From positions 187,866 through 251,865 of the forward strand of contig VHZZ01000138.1 in assembly GCA_009801015.1 (NCBI GenBank): 64,000 bases of DNA, given 5' to 3'. Of this stretch, positions 11,472 through 27,448 are shown piece after piece. The position numbers and the translations under genes are program-made. Below the pieces are notes generated by a model that was not told the DNA's origin, did no database searches, and worked only from the letters and a program-made list of their open reading frames with translations. Origin of the DNA: Silene noctiflora. Its lineage: Eukaryota; Streptophyta; Magnoliopsida; Caryophyllales; Caryophyllaceae. The number at the start of each line of letters is the position of its first letter. Position 1 is the first letter of the stretch.

Positions 11472-14380
11472 CTACCGCGCTTCTGGAGTCATTGTTATAC
11501 CATTTGAAACCAATGGACCCATCATTATCTCTGTCGTTGAAGTAGACGCGTGCGCGTTCTTCTTGATCTCCATATCCAAGCATACCTTGAGTTTCACTAC
11601 AATTTCCCACATGACTGGCCTTTTGTCGCTTTCTTTTTCGACACATGTTCTAGCTAGTTCAATTGCACCCCAAACAGATCCTGCATCAGGAACCTGCTGC
11701 ACTGTTTCTTGACTTTGTTCATTAGCTCTTGTTATTCTTGGATCCAGTACCTTCTCTATATCGCCTTGGTTAAATATTTCGATGAACCATTTAGCCAAAT
11801 CAAAGCCTAGACGAGGCGCTACGCCTGTGATTAGCTCCAGCAGAACTACCCCGAAGCTGTAAACATCAGCTTTGTCATTCAGCAGTCCTGTTTCGGAGTA
11901 CCTGCGCAAAATTTAACATATTCAACCCCTTTAAACCGACTTAACATTACTAAATTATGTATAAAGATCAATGCAGATGTCAACAAGCTTAGTTGGTAAA
12001 GTCACGAGAGGTGGTGTCCATGACCCGGGTTCATGTGGCTCCCTTTAAACCAAGAAAAAATGTATGAAAATCAGTGGGGTTGTGATGCAACTTACTCTGG
12101 AGCTTTGTATCCATGGGTACCGATAACCCGTGTTGCTATAGTGGTATCATCTTTCTCAGGGAAGATTTTAGACAACCCAAAATCCGCCACCTTTGCCCGG
12201 AGTTGTTGATTTAACAGTATATTTGCAGGCTTCACATCTCTGTGCACTATGCAAACTTCACAGTTTTTGTGCAGGTAATGCAATCCTACAGTACAATTAA
12301 TTGTGCCAATTTTACACAATTTCAATCACTTGGTAATCAATTCTTATCCAAAAACAAGTTAATTGCATAAATGGACAAATTTCCGACCTTCAGCCGTGTC
12401 AATAGCTATCTTTAGTCGATCTGTCCAGGTTAATGAGCCTGCTTTCTCTGTTCATTACGACAGGCAGGTTAGTCTTGAGCGATACAAGAGCATTGATTAA
12501 GATTCAGACGCGTGATATATGGTTTGCAGTTTACCTGACAAAAAAGCTCTTAAGTCCCCGTTCTCCATATACTCGTAAATTAGTGCCATTTTGGTTCCAT
12601 CTTCACAGTATCCCAGTAGCGAAACCAAGTTGTTATGACAAATCCTTGCAAACACATCAATCTGCGCGTAAACAGGTCCAAAGGACGAAATATTATTCAG
12701 AATTGCTTAAAGTCGCAAACAACCAGAATACTTCACATTGCCTCAAACGGGGTCCAAGCCTCTCGTCTATGACGGAGAAAGGTAAAGTTACAAACCTCAT
12801 TGCTAAATTGCGTGGGAGCATCAGTCTCATTCAGCATCTTGACAGCAACTTCTCTAGATCCATCTAATAAGCGACCATGGTAAATTACTCCAAACGCGCC
12901 TTTACCTAGTTGTCTCCTAAACCCTTTAGTCATTTTCTCGATTTGGACAAAGGTATACTTCGGAAGTCCTTGCACCCTTCGTACCTCTGGAATAGGAGGA
13001 GTGTCGCCATTTGGATCAGGCACTCTTCCTGTCAAAATGTCCCCTAATGTGAAAAATATGCAGAACATATTACGAAATTTCCTTGCCACCCTCAGTAGAT
13101 TTGTGAAATTATGAACTCCCTCCTATTCATCATCAGATTCTTTACATTTTCCTTTTTCGGCTTTATTCAACAGATTCTTTACGTTTTCTTTCTTGGGTCA
13201 ATATGTGTGGTTAACACAATACAAGTACCCTTAAAAGTCACATGAATGTAAGGTCCTAAAATTCGCACCAAAAGTAAATGTAAAGAATATGGTAAATGGG
13301 AAAGGAAAACATGATTCGGGTTTACCTATTGAACAGCGTTTCCATAACCATATTCCACCGACTGCAGCCAGCACAGTGACAACAGATACTACAACAATGA
13401 GGGCAATATACAAACCTGGCACAAATAACAGCACGAACAAGAGTTAGCTCAAATGGTAAGAGACTAAGAGTTCTCTTACAGCAACCGTGAGGTTGGGGGC
13501 TCCCATTCTTACTCGATTGCCACTGATAATCATTCTCCCTTCCTAAGAATCATTGCATACCTCGTTGATTTGGTTTTGGGGACGATTCAGGCGTAGGAGC
13601 AGGAGGTGCCACTATTTTATATAAGTCATATGTAAAGAGGCAGCTTGGAAGAAACACCATAGTATTAGCCCATGTATCTCTTAATTTTAGAGCGGCCGAC
13701 AGACATCTGTGACATCCAGGACCCACAATATAACGAGTACACTGAGCAAGGCCGCGTATTTTATAAGACGAAGAGAGATTAACTTCTTTTGTAGCAAAAC
13801 CCGGCGAGTTACCATACGCAGCCTCTTGTATGAGAGCAACCATGGTGCTGTCAAATGTCTGGTTATGTGGATCAAGAAGATCTTCATTCACAATGCCGCT
13901 CTTATTGTAGGCTAGGCGATAAGGCTTAACTTCTTCGATGGAAAAAATGGTTCGATTAGCATACCTCAAAGTACATTCCTTAAACCATACAATCCCTTCT
14001 TTCCAGAATTTACAGACATCTTTTATTTTGCTGGTTGCACCCTCTATGCAATCCTGACAAGTCTGCTGATCAACATCACCCTTACAGTAGAAAAGGGCGT
14101 AGACTTGGTCCTCGCCCAAGCCAGTAGTGAAGTTCGAGTACATAACCGAGGAGGCGTTAGGGAGGAGTTGCGTATAAAGGGTATCATTCAAATTGACTTC
14201 AAACGCGCTGCCTGAAGTGTAAGAGTAGGAGTTGGTCTTGCTGCAGTCGTGACTGATATACTCAGGGCTTTCCAATGAAGTCGCTTCTCGCATGAATGAC
14301 ACTGTCAGGACTAGGATTAGTAACATCAAGACAGATTTTGGTATTAAACTAGGAAAAATGCCATGAATGTGCATCATCAT
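11472..14380 (-). CDS. DUF26 receptor-like kinase with LRR-I/malectin-type kinase domain, copy A
   Basis: Plasma-membrane receptor kinase, 654 aa. Exons in transcript order: 14380-13561, 13415-13326, 13043-12796, 12661-12535, 12447-12388, 12285-12096, 11901-11472. Exon 1 encodes a signal peptide ([16 protein letters not shown]) and two DUF26/Gnk2 domains, each with C-X8-C-X2-C (around [15 protein letters not shown] and [14 protein letters not shown]). Exon 2 encodes the membrane span ([19 protein letters not shown]). The kinase follows: [53 protein letters not shown]. All catalytic motifs are intact (RD type). [20 protein letters not shown] and the leader [14 protein letters not shown] resemble LRR-I/malectin-like RLKs, not the usual CRK kinase (typically GLLYLHEDSRLRIIHRDLK). 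It is the first of three tandem minus-strand copies. Confidence 0.88.
13120..13195. repeat. Partial MITE in intron 2 of copy A
   Basis: ctccctcctattcatcatcagattctttac-like sequence followed by a second ttcaacagattctttacgt in the same orientation. It carries the arm sequence of the MITE at 9992-10074 but lacks a matching inverted end. Confidence 0.45.
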
Positions 14381-15207
14381 AAAACTTCCTTTCTATGAAT
14401 GGCTAATGGGATATCTTAGTGGTTTTCGGATGGGGCGACATGAGATCGACATTTCTGTACTTTTGGTGAGAAAAGGAGGAATTCTTCTTCTTCTAGTATC
14501 TGCTACTTGTATATCTTGGAATTTGACTTTCTGTTAAAAATGCTTAATGGCATACATGATCATTTCAGCAGACATAATGACAGGCCAAAACAGCTGGAAT
14601 GACATTAAGAATTCATTGACAGGGTCTTAGATCAGTCAATTTGTTCTGACTTAGGTTTTGTAGCTGATTCATGCAAAGGTGTCGCAGCCAGATTGTCGTT
14701 GGAACGGTTTTAAGATAACTCATAACGGAAACTACACCAACCAGATGCAACAATATTATTTCAATGCCTCAAGGGATCATACAAATGGACAGGGTAAGGG
14801 AGTTCGGATATACACAACCTTTGTCCTTCGTTGACAATAATGCAGAGAGGCTATTTGCAATTCATAATCCGGAACCAAAGAATGGTGAATCTCTTAGCCC
14901 CATTGTAATTATAAATGGTATCGATACAGTGCAGCAATAATTTTGTTTTATTTCATCGTATTCTAAACCAAAATACTCTGCAATAGATTACTATGATAGT
15001 ATGAACTGAAGAGTATAAAGAGACCAGTTTTAATTTCAGACTGTCGGATTCCTGACAGAAGCCATATCAGTACAGCAGTCCAGAGTTAAGCCAGTACAAG
15101 CAGTACAGCCACATCTATAAAGAATACAATGTTAATAACTTCCGAACAGACCCTAAGATCAAATTGAATCGACAAATATAAGGCCGTGAATAGTTACATC
15201 TACAACA
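14381..15207. other. Spacer between receptor-kinase copies A and B
   Basis: Promoter side of copy A and 3' side of copy B. No exon, RNA gene or clear repeat was seen. Some sequence near 14460-14640 and 18110-18240 is similar (aggaggaattcttcttctagtat; tacatgatc; acagtcaa), which shows that the upstream regions of copies A and B were duplicated with the genes. Confidence 0.5.
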
Positions 15208-18002
<2,795 letters not shown>

Positions 18003-18482
18003 AGTTCAATTCATAGAATCATAGCTGCTGAATGTCTTGTGGATTAGAAAATGATTTGATCAGTTGACGGAAAAGTTTGCGTCCTTAAAAGAATAAAACT
18101 TTTTTTCGAAGGAGGAGGAATACTTCTTCTAGTATTCGGATTGCGACTTGTAGTTGATTATATCCTGCAGTTTGACATTCTGCTCAAATGTTTGATGGAG
18201 TACATGATCTAAGATCAGTCATTGACATGGTCTAAGACAGTCAACTTGACATTCTGCTTAATGACTTCAAAATAAAAATAGAAAAATACTGTCTGAATTC
18301 CTAGTTTTCGGTACTTCTGATAGAAGCCAGATCAGTAATCGGTAGCACAGAGTTAAGCCAGTACAACCAGATGTACAAAAGAATGAATATCTATGACAGC
18401 AATGCTAAAGGAGCCGACTATATCCAAACAAATGCTATGAACAAACTAAAATCGACGAATGTAAGATTAGAGAGTTATAACA
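18003..18482. other. Spacer between receptor-kinase copies B and C
   Basis: Short intergenic segment holding the putative promoter of copy B (minus strand) and the 3' flank of copy C. No other feature was seen. Confidence 0.5.
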
Positions 18483-21283
<2,801 letters not shown>

Positions 21284-21333
21284 AATTCAACTAAAGCTAT
21301 AAAACAAAAACAAAAAATGTCATTCAATCTCAT

Positions 21334-21413
21334 ACAACAACAACAACAACAACAACAACTAACAGTACCCCAGTGCCTCAATGGCTCCCGTAAATTGCAA
21401 GGCGGGGGTGAAG
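21334..21413 (-). mobile_element. SINE 3'-end fragment with (TTG)n tail
   Basis: Read on the minus strand: cccccgccttgcaattta, gagccattgaggcac, then a tail of nine or more ttg units. Same family as the fragments at 2908, 49631 and 53650. Confidence 0.55.
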
Positions 21414-22353
21414 GAAATTCAGAAAACCATCAGAATTCGACTCGTCGGGTTTTTTTTCTCATTAGTTTAGTGCATTCAGAAATATTTATTTGACAACTTG
21501 GAAGCTTAGAAATGTATGGAAGCAAGATACAGAAGACTTCAGATTGTAATAGTTTAATGTTTATAAATCCTGGAATTTGACTATGTGATTAAAATAATGT
21601 TTATTGTAAATGATTGTGATTAGTCAGCCTAATGACCGGCCAAAGAGTTGGCATTAGATTAGGGAATCTCAGTGACATAGTATAAGATCAGTCAAAATTA
21701 TTCTGACATAGTTTTCTGTAGCATTTGCCTATTTTGACTGTTTCTCCTACCAGAAGCTTTTCCTTTTTTAGCATCTACTTCTGCTGATCTATAAATTCCG
21801 TACCGGAGATATGGGGGATTAAGAATCGATAAATGTGAAATTTCATTTAAGACCGTCTTAAGCTTAGGAATAATAAGATTGGGAATGGAAAATGCAAATG
21901 CAAATACAGTAACTCTTTTTATCAGTTGATGGAGAAACAAGTTTTGATGCCTTGACAACGAGCCGTAGTTAAGCCGGGTCAAACTGGATCCGGATCCAAA
22001 TATGTGATCCAAACACTGGACCCATGTCCGATTTGAAATTAATCCACCGGTTCCAAAGTTTACAAACCCACAAGGTCCAACAAATCCCGATTAGTTCACA
22101 ATATTGAGACCAAAATCGAACTCATGACTGTTTGGTAAAAAATATAATGGGATCCAAATCGAGTCCTGGATCATACTTTACATTGAGATTCGACTGAATT
22201 TCAATTTGGTATCATAAATTTTGACAAATTCCATATTAATATCCTAAGATTTTTTTCCATCTTGGTAACCTAAGATGACAAATATCCAAGAAAATCTCTA
22301 AGGCAAGTATTTTTGTAAGTATAATAAATTGTTTTTTATTTTGGAAATTTGAG

Positions 22354-22445
22354 TACTCCCTCCGTTTCAACAAGATATTTACGTTTTTATTATTTTGTGA
22401 GGAGTATTTTAATCTAATAAACAATATGTTGAAACAGAGGGAGTA
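22354..22445. mobile_element. Stowaway-type MITE
   Basis: tactccctccgtttcaaca and tgttgaaacagagggagta are near-perfect inverted ends, with TA duplication and about 92 bp length. Confidence 0.9.
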
Positions 22446-22793
22446 TTATATTCGCTAAATCATTATGTTATAGGAATACCTTATATCACCAAAATGGTAA
22501 AATTAAGCAAAATTACTGAAGTAATTAATTTTCAAATACTCCTCACAGGAATTAGCCAAACCTCAGACAAAAGCTTCCGGATTAAAATGAAGAGTTACGT
22601 GCAGAGAAACACTTAACCATCACTGCTCAGCAATCCAGACCGTAACAACACCCGGAAATTTTAACACAATATTCATATGGAAAATGTATAAATTACTGCA
22701 GACTGATAGTTCGAAGACATTCTGTTAAAAGAGTAAGGGCTCGTGAATTTTACAATGACTAAGGTGAAAAATGTAACAAGTTTGTTCTCTAAT

Positions 22794-25700
22794 TTATAGC
22801 AGCTTTTTCCTTTCAAAAAAGGTTCTCAAGTGCCATACTTGCAAAACCGCCACTGACAAGCAAACAACGAATGAAAGGAAACTGAACCAATACATTCCCG
22901 AGTTGGTTGTTCTGTTCAAGTTTTGCATCTCTTCTTCCCTGGAATCAACAATGATGATAAACATGAGTTAGAAACAAAATACCTAGTAGTACCCCCGTCA
23001 TCCCATTTATACTGTCCTAATTCGACTTTGGTGGGAAAACGATGTCCACTCTGAAATGATAGTTATTTTCTCACAATGTATAATAGCCAACTTCTGATAA
23101 ACAATATTGGGAGAAATTGATGCTTAAATCGGTTGACTATCAAAGTCAGTTATAAATTCGAGACAGAGCTGGTGTACATGTTTTTAAAGAGCTCTAAGGA
23201 GGTCTATAATGTCCCAATTCCTCAATTTCACACAAGAAAGAGGAAGCTCACCTATCACGAAGGTAGAACATTTCCTCGTGAATCGAGTTGACAGTATCCA
23301 TCAGCTTCTTCAACTCCAGTTCCATAAGCTGGTCAACCACAAAAAACAATAACTTAAGACAGTATTCTTTTCAACTGATTTCGTTGAATGAACCAAGTAA
23401 TATTGTGCTGTAACTAATTATCGGCATAAATTTACAGGGCTCCAATCTTAGACTTATAGAGAAGTATAAGACAAGATAGACAAGATCTATGTAGTGACAC
23501 AGAAATTATCATGCGCCAAAGTCATTACTGAAAGTTCTCAGTTATCAGTTCCAAGCCAAAGTGAAGCGAGATAAAGCAAAGTAATTTTCAGGTGAGAAAA
23601 CAATGCTTTAATAATGCCATGACAAACATAAGAGAAAATACATTTTCACATTCAAAACATAAAAACCCATTTCATAAAGCCCATTGGCCCCATATGTTAG
23701 GTACACACATTTGAGTGTGGCACCCGACATTGATGCCCTTCCCCTTATGGAACTAACATAAGAAACTTTTTTCAGTTTACATCTCCATCCATCTTTTACG
23801 TAGCTAAGTTGTTTTATCACCTGATAACCACCTTGTGGATCCCTGAACTTTAACCATTGTTTGGCTTTAAATGTGAATATGTGATTGGAAGGGAAAGGAA
23901 AGGGATTATGAGAAGAGAAAGACAAAAAAAGTGTTTTAACTTCATTAAATCTCATTGATTTGGGAGGACAGGTAGCAATTTAATGAAAGTAAATTCCTTC
24001 AACTTCCTTTCCGTTAATTTCAGTTCAGATCTTATACAAGCACAATGTAGAAAAAGTCAGAGTTCCTCTTTTTTTTTCTTTTTTCGTACCAACCCAATTC
24101 CATTCAGACGACCAAACAGTAAATCTAAATTCATTTCAAAGAAGATCATTAAAATCTCCCAAAGGTTACAATGTCACATTACTAGAGCAAGAATTTACGA
24201 AAGAACTGAACTTTCAGCTCACATTACGATTAAACTACTCTGTATCTGTACAAGAGACAACATAAAAATAATGTAGCAAAAACTAACTTACATCAATAGA
24301 GCCCTTTTTAGCAACACTCCCCCAATCCTTAGCAGCAACACCAGTCTTCCAATCAAAATCAACAGTTACTGTTACTGGTGGGTTATGCTCTGCAATCCAA
24401 AAGCATGTCATGTAATCGCCTGCTTCCGCTGCTGTAAACGCAAACTGACCAGCGTCCACTTTATCTGCGGTATGATAATTAGTTCCGTATGCCGATGTGA
24501 CCTGCGCGTTCAATTCAACTCCCTCTATCAAAAACAAATTCTCGAATATTTACTACTCTATTTCAGATTTTGCAAGTTAGTGGGTAAATGGGTAAATTCT
24601 AACTTAAATGGATTAGTGTCACACTAAAATCACATAAAACGGTCAAGAGACTTAATGCAGATCAAGAATTCTAATCCCCAAGACCCCAAAGCTTAAGCAA
24701 GAGGCCAGATGTTAAGGTCTCGTGTAGATATTACAAGTATAACTTAGAGCTTATTGGGATGGAGTTAATTGTTACTAGGGTAATAAAGCTCAAATAAACT
24801 CAAAAATGAAGGGAAGTGACGGCAGTGGAAGAAAAAAAAATGAGAGAGAGAGAGAGAGAGAGTAATAGTGCTCCATTAACGGGAACAGTTACCCACTTTT
24901 ACTCAAAGTAATGTATCACTCCCGTAATGATTCCTCCCTCACCTCCTATTTCCATCATCCGCAACCACCATAAACACCAATCTCCTATTTCTTCTCCTTT
25001 CAAGCTCTATTACTCTTGTAACAAATACCTCTACAAACCTCATCCCTGAAAGCTAAAACCTCATATAATTCCCGAAAACCTTTGATTAAATGACAAAACC
25101 CAACAATCTTAACAATTTTGAAGCGAATTTGCTAAGCTGAAATCCCATAACATCACCACCAAAACCTTAAAACATCTCGGAGGCCCACAATAACTTCAAG
25201 TCCTCAAGGTAGCCTGCCTAATAAATTCGAGAGGATCATATTCTAAACGTCAAGTAGACCCCACAAATTATAACAAAATCTACTATCAGACCAAACTATT
25301 TCATCCTTTCAGCTTTCCGATAATAGAGGTGAGTTGAAACCAACGACTTTTAAACCACCTCGAAAAATACCCCATAAAGTCGACAACTTTATTGGCCTCA
25401 TGGAAGCAATGTTTACCTACCAGGCTACCACTATATCGAAACACAAATTCTTGGTAAAGACTAAAGACCGCCCTAAGTTAAGACGGGCAATCATGAAAGG
25501 AGGGTTCGGAAAGGTCTATTTCATCCTTTCAGCTTTTCGATAATAGAGGTGAGTTGAAACCAGCGACTTTTAAACCACCTCGAAAAATACCCCATAAAGT
25601 CGACAACTTTATTGGCCTCATGGAAGCAATGTTTACCTACCAGGCTACCACTATATCGAGACACAATTCTTGGTAAAGACTAAAGACCGTCCTAAGTTAA

Positions 25701-26084
25701 AACGGGCAAACATGAAAGGAGGGTTCGGAAAGGTCTTAAATTAAGACGGTCTTAATAATATTCAAAATTTCACCTTCCACACATCATAATTCATACAGTA
25801 CATCAAAACATAAACCCGTCGTATTGTAAGACCGTCTCATACAATAATAAATAAAATAGAAATACAAATAAAAACGTTACCCGAACAGTAAATTTGTGGG
25901 CGTCAGATAAAGGAGTGCCTTCATTAGGATTAACGATGTGATATTTACCGACAGTCATAGAATTACTCTTGATATCTTCGGAGATACATTTAGTATGACT
26001 TGATTGTAGATCGAATCTTAGGGATTGGGTTAATTGTATAAACCCTAGAATTAACAAAATTGGTACCAATTTGAAGCAAATCAT
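22794..26084 (-). CDS. p24-delta family transmembrane emp24 (GOLD) protein
   Basis: Cargo receptor of COPI/COPII vesicles cycling between ER and Golgi, 211 aa. Exons in transcript order: 26084-25881, 24501-24292, 23328-23252, 22938-22794. It has a signal peptide (FKLVPILLILGFIQLTQS), then a GOLD domain (LRFDLQSSHTKCISEDIK ... VTSAYGTNYH ... FAFTAAEAGDYMTCFW). Next comes a short coiled coil (ELELKKLMDTVNSIHEEM, YLRDREEEMQNLN). One membrane span is followed by the cytosolic tail WHLRTFFERKKLL, whose FF and dilysine KKxx signals bind COPII/COPI. Length and tail are those of plant p24-delta. Intron 1 (about 1.4 kb) carries a 220-bp tandem duplication and a GA microsatellite. Confidence 0.93.
24840..24863. 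repeat. (GA)n microsatellite
   Basis: About eleven ga units in p24 intron 1. Confidence 0.9.
25297..25735. repeat. Tandem duplication of about 220 bp in p24 intron 1
   Basis: Copy 1 is 25297-25516 and copy 2 is 25517-25735. Both begin tatttcatcctttcagct and end gggttcggaaaggtc, with a few substitutions and a one-base deletion. It is not coding in either frame. Confidence 0.9.
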
Positions 26085-27448
26085 GGGTTTAATTTAGGTT
26101 TAAAGTGGGTTAATTTGGGATTAGTTGATTTTGATTAGTGAATTTCTGGGTTTTTAATTGAGATTTAGCAGAGTATTGTGAGATTGAAGAGAGAGACGAG
26201 AAGAGTTGTTGAGTTATGGAGTGTATTTATATGTCATGTCATTGGAGCTGATGTGGGAGTTTCTTATTGGATGAGATTAGACTTGGCAAACGGGTCAATC
26301 TGGTCGGATCGGATCGAGCCTGATCAGGTCGGGACATTTTCGGGTTAATAGGATTCGGGACCGTTCGGGTTCGGGGAATTCCTCGAGTTGGTTATTGTCA
26401 CGTTTGTCAGGTATAACGGTTAATGTTCAATGCTAAACACGCGAGTTAGAATATATCATCACAAGTTAGAATTGAAACTCATATTTACCGTAATTCGTGA
26501 AATGATCTTAAAAAACTTTTTCTACTTAGGTTATTAGAAAACCCTATATATATTGGTTATATTGTATTAGACGAGTATTATATGACCCTACCTGATACCC
26601 GAATTCAAAATCCGAGCTTGACCCGAAACCAAATTGACTCGGCCTACCATAATAATATGAGCCCGAATGTTTATTGTTGCAAACGGGTTATTATCTATGA
26701 ATAACTCGATATTGGTTTACCCGAAAAAGACCCGAACCGAAATACCCGACTCAAAGCCAACAAACTTGAAGTTGACCTGATTCAAGCCCGACTGGTTGAC
26801 CCGTTTGCCGGGTCTAGCTCTAAATGAGATTATGAGTTATGTCGTGTTGTTACTCGTTCACGTGCACTGTTTCATGCCATATTCTATTAGAATTCGGAGG
26901 TGCAGTAACGATGTCGTTACTCAGAGTATGTATGTACAGTTAGTCTCCTTTAAGATGGTGGTATGCATCTTAACATAAAAAAAAAAAAAAAGTTAAATAT
27001 AATCTCATTCGAGTATATAAGGCAAATCTTTTACCTTTCTCCATGCATATAAGGAAATTGTGATGTAAAGGGTATTAACCGGTATAGATCGAGCTAGGAA
27101 GAGAAGTAGATCTGGCAAACAGGTTAACCAGCCAAGTCCACGTCGGGTCAATTCGGGCGGGTTAATTTTGGATAGCAAGACTTCACGACATTTTCAGATT
27201 AGGATGATTTTCTGATCAACTATGATCAAATTATTTATGAATAATACTTCAATTAGTAACAATAAATATTTAAGGTCGGGTTAATTTGAATTCAGGTCAA
27301 ACTCGTGGCTTAAGTTCAAATGTCAGTTCATGTTATTCGATTCGAGTTAGTTTTGTCAAGTCTTAAATGGAAACATAAATTACGAATGAAAAACAAACAA
27401 TAACTCCATCCGATTAATTTCCCCCAATTTGGCCCTAAACCCTAACAA
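26085..27448. other. Shared upstream region of p24 and J-protein genes
   Basis: Divergent promoter interval. It contains the hAT-like element at 26279-26822, a related degenerate piece at about 27107-27366 (starting tagatctggcaaacaggtt) and an A-run at 26980. No gene was seen. Confidence 0.5.
26279..26822. mobile_element. hAT-like nonautonomous element
   Basis: Inverted ends gacttggcaaacgggtcaa and ttgacccgtttgccgggtc. atgagatta occurs on both flanks (26270-26278 and 26823-26831), consistent with a target duplication of 8-9 bp. The interior is rich in cgggt/acccg words. The right end may extend a few bases beyond the left, so the exact borders are uncertain. Confidence 0.55.

Larger units (their letters stand above)
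21284..22793. other. Intergenic region upstream of copy C
   Basis: Contains the (ACA)n / SINE remnant at 21334-21413, a Stowaway MITE at 22354-22445 and otherwise unassigned sequence. No gene was supported. Confidence 0.5.

Noticed and set aside
23608-23955. 115-residue minus-strand open frame between p24 exons 2 and 3
   Set aside because: Intronic; no domain recognised; probably a degraded repeat.
25297-25735. CRISPR-like or centromeric array
   Set aside because: Only two 220-bp copies, no spacers; a simple tandem duplication in a nuclear intron.
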